The translations under genes were made by a program, and so were the position numbers. Positions 36,455 to 44,334 of a stretch of 64,000 nucleotides of DNA are shown here, piece after piece. The notes beneath the pieces are model-generated. The model saw only the letters and a list, made by a program, of their open reading frames with translations. It was not told the DNA's origin and did not search any database. How positions within the stretch are numbered: position 1 is the stretch's first letter; each line of letters opens with the position of its first letter. Origin of the DNA: Bordetella genomosp. 10 (GTDB lineage: Bacteria > Pseudomonadota > Gammaproteobacteria > Burkholderiales > Burkholderiaceae_B); assembly GCF_002261225.1 (NCBI RefSeq), contig NZ_NEVM01000001.1, positions 2,098,083-2,162,082 of the forward strand. Direction: 5' to 3'.

Positions 36455-38008
36455 TCAGGTCACCGGCGCCGGGTTGAACAGCGCCAGCGCGTTGTGCAGG
36501 CCCAGGGCTTCGGCGCGCGACTTCTTGCGGCCGCTGGCGACGTCCAGCATGTAGTGGAACAGCTCCCAGCCGACGTCGGCGATCGTGGCCTTGCCGGTGG
36601 CGATGCTGCCGGCGTTCACGTCCATCAGGTCGAACCAGCGCCGCGCCAGGTCGTCGCGCGTCGCCACCTTGATGACCGGCACCTCGGCCAGGCCATAGGG
36701 CGTGCCGCGGCCGGTCGTGAAGATGTGCAGGTTCATGCCGGCGGCCAGTTGCAGCGTGCCGCAGATGAAATCGCTGGCGGGCGTCGCGGTGTAGATCAGG
36801 CCCTTGGTCTTGAGCTTTTCTCCGGGCGCGAGCACGCCGGAAATCGCGGAGTGCCCCGATTTCGCGATCGAGCCCATGGCCTTCTCGACGATATTGGACA
36901 GGCCGCCTTTCTTGTTGCCGGGCGAGGTGTTGGCGCTGCGGTCCGCCATGCCGCGTTGCAGGTAGCGGTCGTACCAGTCCATCTCGCGGATCAGCGCTTC
37001 GGCCACTTCCGGCGTGGCGGCGCGCGCCGTGAGCTGGGCGATGCCGTCGCGGACTTCCGTATTCTCCGAGAACATCACCGTGCCGCCGGCGCGCACCAGC
37101 AGGTCGCTGGCGAAGCCGACCGCGGGATTGGCCGTGACGCCGGAGAAGGCGTCGCTGCCGCCGCACTGCACGCCGACCACCAGGTCCGAGACCGGACAGG
37201 TGACGCGGCGCCGCTGGTTCAGCGTTTCCAGATGGCGTTCGGCCGTCTGCATGATGTGCGTCACCATGGACTCGAAGCCGACGTGGGCCTCGTCCTGCAG
37301 CGTGACGGTGTCGACGCGGTTGCCGCGGTCGAGCAGGGGGATGCTGCCCGGCGGCAGGAGGCGGTCGGGCTGCAGTTTTTCGCAGCCCAGGCTGACCATC
37401 ATCGCCGTTCCGCCGAAATTGGGGTTCTGGCTGATGTTGCGCAGGGTGCGGATGGGAATGATGGCGTCGGGCGCGTCGATGGCGACGCCGCAGCCGTAGG
37501 TGTGCTCGATGCCCACCACGCCATCGACGTTCGGATAGCGCGGCAGCAGCTCGGCGCGGATGCGCCTGACCGCATGTTCGACCACGCCCGAGACGCATTG
37601 CACCGTGGTCGTGATGGCCAGGATGTTGCGGGTTCCCACCGAACCGTCGGCATTGCGATAGCCTTCGAAGGTATAGCCTTCCAGCGGCGGCGCGGGCGGC
37701 GGCACGCGCGTGGAGATGGGCAGGTCCGCCAGGCCGGGGGCGGCGGGCATGGTGGTCACGCGTTCGTTGACCCAGCTTCCGCGCGGCAGTTCCTGCGCGG
37801 CATAGCCGATGGTCACGTGGTAGCGGACGATGGCGTCGCCGGGAGCGAGATCGCGCAGCGCGACCTTGTGGCCTTGCGGCACGTGCTCGCGCAGGACCAG
37901 GCCGTCGGGAAATTCGGTGCCGGCGGGCAGGCCGCCGTCATTGACGACGATGGCCACGTTGTCGTCGTCGTGGATGCGGATATAGACGGGGGCGGGCTTG
38001 GCTTGCAT
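36455..38008 (-). CDS. garD: Galactarate dehydratase
   Basis: About 517 residues, very close to E. coli GarD in order of motifs. An N-terminal SAF-like domain is [30 protein letters not shown] (in blocks). Then come the linker [56 protein letters not shown] and GNKKGGLSN. It converts galactarate to 5-keto-4-deoxy-D-glucarate. The start at 38008 is preferred (AGGAG a little far upstream); an ATG at 38050 gives 14 more residues. A GntR gene lies directly upstream on the same strand. Confidence 0.93.
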   Translation of the reverse strand: MQAKPAPVYIRIHDDDNVAIVVNDGGLPAGTEFPDGLVLREHVPQGHKVALRDLAPGDAIVRYHVTIGYAAQELPRGSWVNERVTTMPAAPGLADLPISTRVPPPAPPLEGYTFEGYRNADGSVGTRNILAITTTVQCVSGVVEHAVRRIRAELLPRYPNVDGVVGIEHTYGCGVAIDAPDAIIPIRTLRNISQNPNFGGTAMMVSLGCEKLQPDRLLPPGSIPLLDRGNRVDTVTLQDEAHVGFESMVTHIMQTAERHLETLNQRRRVTCPVSDLVVGVQCGGSDAFSGVTANPAVGFASDLLVRAGGTVMFSENTEVRDGIAQLTARAATPEVAEALIREMDWYDRYLQRGMADRSANTSPGNKKGGLSNIVEKAMGSIAKSGHSAISGVLAPGEKLKTKGLIYTATPASDFICGTLQLAAGMNLHIFTTGRGTPYGLAEVPVIKVATRDDLARRWFDLMDVNAGSIATGKATIADVGWELFHYMLDVASGRKKSRAEALGLHNALALFNPAPVT

Positions 38009-38050
38009 GGGGACCTGCGTCTCCTGGGCGGTTCTCGATATGTTTGTCAT

Positions 38051-38062
38051 CGTACAACTTGA
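38051..38062 (-). promoter_or_regulatory. Operator-like element 1 before garD
   Basis: CGTACAACTTGA (plus strand) recurs exactly at 38174. Here it is preceded by TTGTCAT, giving TTGT-N6-ACAA symmetry. Likely half of a GntR-type binding site; inference. Confidence 0.4.
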
Positions 38063-38173
38063 AGCCGGGTAGAGAGCATAGGCTTCGTGCTGACGCCACA
38101 CAATATAAACCGATTACGCCCGCGATGCTTGTAAAAAAATGGGGTGGCGGAGAAGCTTTAAGTTATACGACAA

Positions 38174-38185
38174 CGTACAACTTGA
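38174..38185 (-). promoter_or_regulatory. Operator-like element 2 before garD
   Basis: Second exact copy of CGTACAACTTGA, 123 bp from the first. With the preceding bases it forms TTATACG-N4-CGTACAA, an inverted repeat with one mismatch in seven, in the gap between the GntR gene and garD. Confidence 0.45.
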
Positions 38186-38236
38186 GAAACTCGCGCATAG
38201 GGGCGCCTGGCCATGGCCGGCGCGCCTCGCGCGTTC

Positions 38237-38989
38237 TCAGTTGTTCGTCACGTGCTCCTGGCCCAGATATTCATAGGCCTCGGTGTTCACGTGCGAGATG
38301 CGCCATTCCACCGGCATGCGGTGATAGGAATAGGCGACCCGGCGTATCTGCAGCAGCGGTTCGCCTTCCGCCACGCCCAGCCATTGGGCCTGGGCCGCGT
38401 CGGCCAAGCCGGTGCGCAGGCGTTCGTCGGTGCCGATGACGTTCACGCCGAAGGCATCCTGGTACAGGCTGTACAGCGTGCTGGGGCGGTCGCGCAACTG
38501 TTGCTCGGTCAGGCCGGGGAACAGGGCTTCGGGCAGGCAGATGTCGTCGACCATGACGACGTCGCCGTTGAGCGACAGCACGTTGTTGAATTCGAAGACG
38601 TGCGCGCCGCTGGCAAGGCCCAGCTTCTCACGCACCAGGGCCGTCGCGCGGGCGCGGCGAAAGCGCATCAGTTGCGTGGTGGGATAGGCCTTCTTGCCAT
38701 CCTGGCGCACGACGCGGAAGAATTTGAAAAAATGCGGGTTGCGGGTATGCACCGCGACGTAGGTGCCGCGGCCCTGGTGGCGCACCAGGATATTCTCCGC
38801 CGCCAATTCGTCGATGGCCTTGCGCAAGGTGCCTATCGATACGCCGAAACGTTCCGCCAGCGCTTTCTCCGGCGGGATGGCGTCTCCCTGCTTCCATTCG
38901 CCATGCGCCAGCGCCGTCAGCAAGGCATGCTTGATCTGTTCATACAAAGGGCTGCCCAGCGGCATGACGAGAGGAGACAGGCTATTCAT
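38237..38989 (-). CDS. GntR-family regulator, HutC/UTRA subfamily
   Basis: 250 residues. The winged helix at residues 8-75 reads PLYEQIKHALLTALAHGEWKQGDAIPPEKALAERFGVSIGTLRKAIDELAAENILVRHQGRGTYVA in order. A UTRA effector domain follows, with RRVAYSYHRMPVEWRISHVN near the end. It lies directly upstream of garD and probably represses it until a sugar acid binds. The start at 38989 (MNSLSPLVMPLG) is chosen; the frame extends upstream without homology. Confidence 0.9.
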   Translation of the reverse strand: MNSLSPLVMPLGSPLYEQIKHALLTALAHGEWKQGDAIPPEKALAERFGVSIGTLRKAIDELAAENILVRHQGRGTYVAVHTRNPHFFKFFRVVRQDGKKAYPTTQLMRFRRARATALVREKLGLASGAHVFEFNNVLSLNGDVVMVDDICLPEALFPGLTEQQLRDRPSTLYSLYQDAFGVNVIGTDERLRTGLADAAQAQWLGVAEGEPLLQIRRVAYSYHRMPVEWRISHVNTEAYEYLGQEHVTNN

Positions 38990-39286
38990 ACAACACGTTC
39001 CGGAATCAGTGCGGGATTGTACCGCAAGAGGGCGGTTAGTTATATATATCATATGAATGAATATGCCGGCGCCTGGATATAAGGCCGCGCGACGCCCTGG
39101 TTTTTTCCTCGAGCATCGTTGCCCCGTTTCGTCGGATAAATTTGCCGAAAGAGTGACGCAAGCAAATTTGTTGTGCTATAGTTGCGGGCTCCTGACGAAC
39201 GGTGCCTGGCAGCGATGCCAGAACGGTCGGGTCGGCGGGACGGATCGGAAGTTGGTTATTTTTCCAGCGCAACGAGTCCAGGTTTC
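38990..39286. other. Gap between the GntR gene and tRNA-Thr
   Basis: 297 bp. An AT-rich tract (TTATATATATCATATGAATGAATAT, 39040-39064) is probably the promoter of the GntR gene. The tRNA-Thr promoter lies at 39153. No gene is seen. Confidence 0.5.
39153..39182 (+). promoter_or_regulatory. Promoter of tRNA-Thr
   Basis: GTGACG, 18-base spacer, TATAGT. About 100 bp of precursor leader follows before the tRNA. Confidence 0.5.
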
Positions 39287-39362
39287 GCCGCTTTAGCTCA
39301 GTTGGTAGAGCAGTTCATTCGTAATGAAAAGGTCGCCAGTTCGAATCCGGCAAGCGGCACCA
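39287..39362 (+). tRNA. tRNA-Thr (CGT)
   Basis: 76 nt including encoded CCA. The acceptor stem GCCGCTT pairs with AAGCGGC. The anticodon loop is TTCAT-TCGTAAT-GAA with anticodon CGT, and TTCGAATC is the T-loop. A terminator follows at once. Confidence 0.96.
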
Positions 39363-39372
39363 GAAAAGTGAG

Positions 39373-39401
39373 AAGGGCCACCCAAGCGGGTGGCCCTTTT
39401 T
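39373..39401 (+). terminator. Terminator of tRNA-Thr
   Basis: GGGCCACCC, loop AAGC, GGGTGGCCC, TTTTT. Confidence 0.92.
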
Positions 39402-39443
39402 GCTTTTGCTTTATTGTTTTTGCCTTTTGCTTTTATTCCCGCT

Positions 39444-39893
39444 TCATTCCAGCGGAGGCCGGCCAGAGGCGGGTGGCGCGGCCTGGGCGGTGTCGATGTG
39501 GCTGGACAGGGCATAGCCCTGTCCGCGGACCGCGTGCAAGGGCAGGTCGACGCCGTCGGCGACCGCCTTCTTGCGCAGGCGGCTGATCATCACCGACAGG
39601 GCGGCGGTGTTGTAGTGGTTCGATTCCAGCGTGTCGTTGATGGTCTCGACCAGTTCGTCGCGCCGCATCTGGCGTGTCGGATGGCGGGCCAGGGCCAGCA
39701 GAAGGGCTCTTTCGGCATTGCCCAATTGCAGCTTGCGGCCATCGGGCGTGACCAGGATCCAACCTTCTTCCGAAAGCCGCCAGCCGGTTTCTTGATGCGG
39801 TTCCAGATGCTGTCGCAGGTGCTCGAGCGCGCTATTGATCATGCGCAGGCCGGCGTTGAGCTGGACGACCGTGGCGCGTAAATCAGGACTCAT
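39444..39893 (-). CDS. Stand-alone OmpR-type winged-helix DNA-binding protein
   Basis: 149 residues. The region GRKLQLGNAERALLLALARHPTRQMRRDELVETIND...AALSVMISRLRKKAVADG...HAVRGQGYAL (described in order) is a Trans_reg_C domain as in OmpR/PhoB, residues ~40-130. There is no receiver domain. The first 40 residues may form a helix (VVQLNAGLRMINSALEHLRQHL). No histidine kinase is nearby. The start at ATG 39893 is chosen; a TTG 12 bases earlier is possible. Target unknown. Confidence 0.8.
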   Translation of the reverse strand: MSPDLRATVVQLNAGLRMINSALEHLRQHLEPHQETGWRLSEEGWILVTPDGRKLQLGNAERALLLALARHPTRQMRRDELVETINDTLESNHYNTAALSVMISRLRKKAVADGVDLPLHAVRGQGYALSSHIDTAQAAPPASGRPPLE

Positions 39894-40412
39894 ACTCGTA
39901 CTCAAAAAAGACAGAAGAAGTTGCTGCGATCACCGCCAGCTTGGAAGCGCCAGGCCGGTATGTTACTTGTTAAATACAAAGTCTGTATCCCATTTCGCAT
40001 GACTGGCCGAGGTAAAAGGCAAAACGCCACGATCCTGATTCTGATTAAATCAAAAAAACAACGCGCGGCATGAACGCGGCGCGCGGGAAGAATCGGGGGC
40101 GTGACTATCGCGATGGACGCGCCATCGAACCGCACGGCCGGCATCGTCGCGACACGGCGCGCGCGGGAATGTCTTCGTGACGAGACGCCGGCTCCATGTG
40201 CGCGGGGCGTCGATCAGATTGCCGGCACGCCGAAACGGGCGTGCGCGGACGCTGGAAAAATCCGACGCGGATAAATGCTGCCGCAGTCAGTAATGTTAGT
40301 ACCAAGCGTCAAAAATCAAAAACAAAAATCAAAAAGCCTCGACGCCGCGTGGCCGGGGCCGCTTGCTGTTTCTCCCGGAGAGGGCGTTTTTGTCATGGAG
40401 TTGCCCGGCAGC

Positions 40413-40436
40413 AAAAAGCCGCCTTGCGGCGGCTTT
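40413..40436 (-). terminator. Second terminator of tRNA-Asn
   Basis: On the minus strand AGCCGCC, GCAA loop, GGCGGCT, then TTTTTGC. It backs up the nearer hairpin. Confidence 0.8.
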
Positions 40437-40448
40437 CTTCAGAAAAGC

Positions 40449-40470
40449 AAAAACCGCCTTGCGGCGGTTT
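40449..40470 (-). terminator. First terminator of tRNA-Asn
   Basis: On the minus strand AAACCGCC, GCAA, GGCGGTTTTTGCT. 32 bp past the tRNA 3' end. Confidence 0.88.
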
Positions 40471-40501
40471 CTGTTGTCGGTACTACGCTTTAGTGCGGTT
40501 T

Positions 40502-40577
40502 TGGCTCCCCGAGCTGGGCTCGAACCAGCGACCTGCGGATTAACAGTCCGTCGCTCTACCGACTGAGCTATCGGGGA
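40502..40577 (-). tRNA. tRNA-Asn (GTT)
   Basis: 76 nt with encoded CCA. Acceptor TCCCCGA pairs with TCGGGGA, discriminator G. The anticodon loop CTGTTAA sits in stem GCGGA/TCCGC. TTCGAGC is the T-loop. Confidence 0.96.
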
Positions 40578-40596
40578 CCGGCGCTAAAGAAGCAAG

Positions 40597-40626
40597 ACTA
40601 TAGCACGTATTTTTTAGAGGGTGCAA
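40597..40626 (-). promoter_or_regulatory. Promoter of tRNA-Asn
   Basis: On the minus strand TTGCAC, 18-base spacer, TATAGT, with the -10 about 20 bp before the tRNA. Confidence 0.75.
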
Positions 40627-40680
40627 GCGGGCCTGCGACTTTTTTCGATAAGGCAGCAAAATTTTTTCCGTGCGGCCCTG

Positions 40681-40735
40681 TTTTGCTCAGATTTTGCGCA
40701 TGTTTCTGCCGAACTTGCGCAAGACTTGCTCAAGG
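40681..40735 (+). repeat. 11-bp degenerate array, 5 units, upstream of the acyl-CoA dehydrogenase operon
   Basis: TTTTGCTCAGA, TTTTGCGCATG, TTTCTGCCGAA, CTTGCGCAAGA, CTTGCTCAAGG in exact 11-bp succession. The core TTGCGCA is partly palindromic (CTTGCGCAAG). The period equals about one helical turn. It ends 133 bp before the first dehydrogenase start. Confidence 0.65.
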
Positions 40736-40868
40736 TTGGAACGGCGAAGCGCGCGCCCTGCTCCCAATATCGCCCGTATATCGCCCCTGACAGAAAAAGT
40801 ATTGGACGCTGTCCGGCGCGGCGACGGATAGTCGGGCCTGTCGTCACCTCCAATCCCACGCCCACTTC

Positions 40869-42014
40869 ATGATCGAGTTCCTTCCGCCGGTCAGCATTCC
40901 CCCACAGGACCTGGCCCTGCGCCAGGAAATCCGCGCCTTCCTGGACGACGCGCTGGCCGGCTTCGCGCCGGACCTGCGCGCGCGTTCCTGGATGGGCTAT
41001 GACGCCGACTTCAGCCGGGCGCTGGCGCGGCGAGGCTGGCTGGGCCTGACGCTGCCGCGCGCCTATGGCGGCGCCGAGCGCGGCCATTTCGCCCGCTTCG
41101 TGCTGTCCGAGGAATTGCTGGCGGCGGGCGCGCCGGTGTCCGCGCACTGGATCGCCGACCGCCAGAGCGCGCCCCTGATCCTCAAGTACGGCACCGAGGC
41201 GCAGCGCCGGTTCTACCTGCCGCGCATCTGCCGCGCCGAGGCTTTCTTCTGCATCGGCATGAGCGAGCCGGACGCCGGTTCGGACCTGGCCAGCATACGG
41301 ACGCGCGCGCGGCCCGACGGCGCGGGATGGATACTGGACGGCGCCAAGATATGGACCACCAATGCCCAGCACGCGCACTACATGATCGCGCTGGCGCGCA
41401 CCAGCGGCACGCCGGAGGACCGCCATGCCGGCCTGTCGCAGGTGATCATCGACCTGAAGGCGCCGGGGGTGACCGTGCGGCCCATCGTCGACGTGGCGGG
41501 CGACGCGCATTTCTGCGAGGTGTTCTTCGACCAGGTCCGCCTGGGGCCCGACGCCCTGATCGGGACCGAGGGCGACGGCTGGGCGCAGGTGAACGCCGAA
41601 CTGGCGTTCGAGCGCAGCGGTCCGGAGCGCCTGTATTCCAGCATGGCGCTGGTGCAATGCTGGCTGGAGCGCTGCCGCGCCGTTCGCGATCCCGCGCACC
41701 ACGCATTGACGGGACGCATCCTGGCGCAATTGGCGACCCTGCGTTCCATGTCGCTGTCCATCGCCGGGCGCCTTGCGCGCGGCGAAAGCCCGGCCGTCGA
41801 AGCAGCCCTGGTCAAGGACCTCGGCACCGAGCTGGAGCAACGCATTCCCGCACTCATCGGCGATGCGCTCGGCGCCGCGTCCGGGCCGCCCATCGACGAC
41901 GCGCTGTGGCGGACCCTGGCTTATCTCGACCGGATGAGCCCCACCTTTTCATTGCGCGGCGGCACCCGCGAGATACTGCGCGGCATCATCGCCCGCGGCC
42001 TGGACATGCGCTGA
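40869..42014 (+). CDS. Acyl-CoA dehydrogenase
   Basis: 381 residues, usual ACAD length. CIGMSEPDAGSDLASIRTRA is the FAD/substrate signature. DGAKIWTTNAQHAHYMIALART follows and GGTREILRGIIA closes the C-terminal FAD-binding motif. ALPSE-type N-terminal helices are present. It lies 11 bp before a second, diverged dehydrogenase, so the two probably form a heteromer. First gene of a catabolic cluster with CoA transferase, MaoC and alcohol dehydrogenase. Substrate unknown. Confidence 0.9.
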   Translation: MIEFLPPVSIPPQDLALRQEIRAFLDDALAGFAPDLRARSWMGYDADFSRALARRGWLGLTLPRAYGGAERGHFARFVLSEELLAAGAPVSAHWIADRQSAPLILKYGTEAQRRFYLPRICRAEAFFCIGMSEPDAGSDLASIRTRARPDGAGWILDGAKIWTTNAQHAHYMIALARTSGTPEDRHAGLSQVIIDLKAPGVTVRPIVDVAGDAHFCEVFFDQVRLGPDALIGTEGDGWAQVNAELAFERSGPERLYSSMALVQCWLERCRAVRDPAHHALTGRILAQLATLRSMSLSIAGRLARGESPAVEAALVKDLGTELEQRIPALIGDALGAASGPPIDDALWRTLAYLDRMSPTFSLRGGTREILRGIIARGLDMR

Positions 42015-42025
42015 GGAGAATCGCC

Positions 42026-43057
42026 TTGCATTACGCCAGTTTCCACGACGAAGCCGATATGCTCGGCGCCGCGTCCGAACGACTGTTCGCGGACACCTGC
42101 GCGCCCGCGGTATCGCGGCGGGCGCGGGCGGGGGAGCGGCCCGCCGCCGCCTGGGACGCCTACGCGCGGAGCGGCGCGCTGGACGCGCTGCTGCCCGAGG
42201 CGGCCGGCGGCGCCGGCCTGGGCCTGGGCGACGTGGCGTCCACCTTCCTCGCGGCCGGCTATCACGCGGCGCCCTTTCCCGCGGCGGATACGGTGCTGGC
42301 GCGCGCCTGGCTGGCCGGCATCGGCGCGACGCCGCCGCCGGGGGCGATCACGATCGCTCCCCAGGGATGGCGGCGCGACGGCGACGTCCTGCGCGGCGCG
42401 CGCGTGCCGTGGCTGTGCGTCGCCGATCATGTCCTGGCGTCGGTGGACGGCCAGGCCTGCCTGCTGCCGGTGTCCAAGGCCGATATCGCGCCCACGGCCC
42501 CGCATGGCGTCTTGAGCGCCAGCGCGGGCTGGGCGATGCGCGACGCGCAGATGCTTTCCGCCGAGGGGGCGCCCGCCCTGGACACGCTGGCCGCCTGCGG
42601 CTATGCCGGCATCGCGGCGGGCGCCATGGTTCGCGTGCTGCATCTCAGTCTTGCCTACGCCGGCGAGCGGCGCCAGTTCGGCAAGCAGATCGGCCGTTTC
42701 CAGGCCATCCAGCAGCAACTGGCGGTCATGGCGGAACAGGTCTGGGCCGCGCGCGGCGCCGCGGACCTCGTGCTGACGGGGCCGCTCGCCTGCCCGCGTC
42801 CCGAGGCGGCGGCGCTGGCGTGGGGCCGCATCTGCGAGGCCATCGTTCCCGTGTGCGATATCGCCCATGCCGTGCATGGGGCGATCGGCATCACGGAGGA
42901 ACACGACCTGGGCCTGTACACCGGCAGCTTGCGCGAGTGGCGGCTGGCCCTGGGGAGCGAGTCCGCCTGGTACGCGCGGGTCGGCGCGGAGGCGTTGGCC
43001 AGCGATCTGCCGGCCCTGGACCTCGTGCGCCGGTTATGCGGCGAAGCGCTGGCCTGA
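42026..43057 (+). CDS. Acyl-CoA dehydrogenase-like second subunit
   Basis: 343 residues with a TTG start at 42026 behind GAGGAG; the next ATG is at 42059. Only the C-terminal half is clearly ACAD: LAYAGERRQFGKQIGRFQAIQQQLAVMA (FAD-contacting Arg and Gln-Phe-Gly) and HAVHGAIGITEEHDLGLYTG. The middle substrate domain is short and degenerate. Such shortened partners occur in heteromeric ACADs of steroid and bile acid degradation. It overlaps no gene and follows the first subunit by 11 bp. Confidence 0.82.
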   Translation: MHYASFHDEADMLGAASERLFADTCAPAVSRRARAGERPAAAWDAYARSGALDALLPEAAGGAGLGLGDVASTFLAAGYHAAPFPAADTVLARAWLAGIGATPPPGAITIAPQGWRRDGDVLRGARVPWLCVADHVLASVDGQACLLPVSKADIAPTAPHGVLSASAGWAMRDAQMLSAEGAPALDTLAACGYAGIAAGAMVRVLHLSLAYAGERRQFGKQIGRFQAIQQQLAVMAEQVWAARGAADLVLTGPLACPRPEAAALAWGRICEAIVPVCDIAHAVHGAIGITEEHDLGLYTGSLREWRLALGSESAWYARVGAEALASDLPALDLVRRLCGEALA

Positions 43058-43082
43058 CAGAGGGATGACGCGGGTGAGCGAT

Positions 43083-43136
43083 GTCGGTGACGACGGTGAT
43101 GTCTGTGACGCCAGTAAGGTCAGTAACGACGGTGAC
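43083..43136. repeat. 18-bp tandem repeat, 3 units
   Basis: GTCGGTGACGACGGTGAT, GTCTGTGACGCCAGTAAG, GTCAGTAACGACGGTGAC in exact succession, between the convergent dehydrogenase and LysR genes. Confidence 0.75.
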
Positions 43137-43177
43137 TTGATGACATTGTCGATGGCCTTGGCGACGGCGCTCCCGCC

Positions 43178-44080
43178 TTACGCCGCCACCGCGGACTCGC
43201 CCGGCGCCAGGCAGTCGCGCAGCCGCAGCACGGCGGCGTTCGCGCCTTCGCGATGCGTGACCAGCGACAGCGCCAGCGCGCCGTGCGCGCGCGGGTCGGT
43301 CAAGGGCACGAAGACGACGTGCGGCGTCGTGTAGACGCGGGCCACGCCGGGCACCAGCGCCACGCCCATGCCGCTGGCCACCAGGCTGACCACGGTCTGC
43401 ACCTGGATCGCTTCCTGGCCGATGCGCGGCGAAAAACCCGCGCTGCGGCATAGCTCCTGGGTCACGCCGTGCAAGCCCGGCACCATCTTGGGCGAGTAGA
43501 CGACGAAGGTTTCCCCGCGCGCGGCGCACAGGGGCACGGATTCGCCTCGCGCCAGGGGATGGCCGCGCGGCGCCGCCAGGATCAGGTCGTCGCGCTCCAG
43601 CACCCAGCTCGACAGCAAGGGATCCTCCGCCGTGGGGCCGCGGACCAGGGCGGCGTCGATTTCGCCGCTGCGCAGCAAGGCCAGCAGGCCCACCGTGCTG
43701 TCTTCCCGCAATTCCAGGTCGACCTCGGGACAGGCGGCGCGGAAGGCGGGCAGCAGCCGGGGCAGCAGGGTGTAGGTGGCCGACCCCACGAAGCCCAGCC
43801 GCAGCGTGCCCCATTCTCCCAGGCCGACGCGGCGCGCGGCCTGGCGCGCCTGGTCGGCGTGATAGAGCGCCCGCCGCGCGTCCGTGACCAGGGCCTGGCC
43901 GGCGGGCGTGAGCGTGACGCCGCGCGTGCCGCGTTCGAGCAATTGCACGCCGACGAGATGCTCCAGTTTCTGTATCGACACCGACAGCGCCGGCTGGGCG
44001 ATGTGCAGCACCTCGGCGGCGCGGCGATAGCTGCCGAGCTCGGCGATGGTGACCAACTGACGCAACTGACGCAAATCCAT
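43178..44080 (-). CDS. LysR-type transcriptional regulator of the catabolic cluster
   Basis: 300 residues. MDLRQLRQLVTIAELGSYRRAAEVLHIAQPALSVSIQKLE (in order) is the LysR winged helix with recognition helix AQPALSVSIQ. The effector domain begins near residue 90. The start is ATG 44080 or 44086. It is divergent from the alcohol dehydrogenase gene, the classic LysR arrangement. A CGTAT-N6-ATACG site lies just upstream. Confidence 0.9.
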   Translation of the reverse strand: MDLRQLRQLVTIAELGSYRRAAEVLHIAQPALSVSIQKLEHLVGVQLLERGTRGVTLTPAGQALVTDARRALYHADQARQAARRVGLGEWGTLRLGFVGSATYTLLPRLLPAFRAACPEVDLELREDSTVGLLALLRSGEIDAALVRGPTAEDPLLSSWVLERDDLILAAPRGHPLARGESVPLCAARGETFVVYSPKMVPGLHGVTQELCRSAGFSPRIGQEAIQVQTVVSLVASGMGVALVPGVARVYTTPHVVFVPLTDPRAHGALALSLVTHREGANAAVLRLRDCLAPGESAVAA

Positions 44081-44096
44081 GACCATTATCAAATCC

Positions 44097-44112
44097 CGTA
44101 TCATCCAATACG
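44097..44112. promoter_or_regulatory. Candidate LysR operator A
   Basis: CGTAT-CATCCA-ATACG, a perfect inverted repeat matching the T-N11-A form of LysR sites. It lies 12-17 bp upstream of the LysR start. A second site of the same GTAT-N6-ATAC form lies at 45510. Confidence 0.5.
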
Positions 44113-44229
44113 AAACGCTTCGGACCGCACGCAAGCGCCCACCTTAGCATGGGGCGCGAGGGCCAACCCGGCGGGCTGCCGGCCAGGGTCTTCGCGCCGT
44201 CGGCCGATGGCGGAGGCCCGCGAGCGCGC

Positions 44230-44307
44230 AAGGCGTCCATGCAAGCTAGCCACGCAAGAAAGCCAGGAAAGCAATCCACGAAAGCAAGCCACGCAAGTCA
44301 TCCTTCG
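44230..44307 (+). repeat. 13-bp degenerate array, 6 units, before the alcohol dehydrogenase
   Basis: AAGGCGTCCATGC, AAGCTAGCCACGC, AAGAAAGCCAGGA, AAGCAATCCACGA, AAGCAAGCCACGC, AAGTCATCCTTCG in perfect 13-bp register. It ends 27 bp before the start codon. The consensus AAGCAAKCCACGM resembles the array at 47264. Confidence 0.8.
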
Positions 44308-44334
44308 GGTCCTAAAACAAGAACGGAGAAAGCC

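Larger units (their letters stand above)
39894..40501. other. 600-bp gap between the winged-helix gene and tRNA-Asn
   Basis: AT-richer than its surroundings. It holds an inverted repeat ATACA-N5-TGTAT at 39974-39988, about 80 bp upstream of the winged-helix gene. An A-rich tract with repeated CAAAAAT lies near 40310-40340. The two terminators of tRNA-Asn lie at its right end. Short open frames here are the antisense of these elements. No gene is supported. Confidence 0.5.

Noticed and set aside
40196..40543. Frame ending in RFWLPELGSNQRPAD near tRNA-Asn
   Set aside because: Antisense of the tRNA and its two terminators, a typical false protein.
44230..44307. Direct repeats considered as a CRISPR array
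   Set aside because: Units are 13 bp, degenerate and contiguous without spacers, and no cas gene is near. The same holds for the other arrays.
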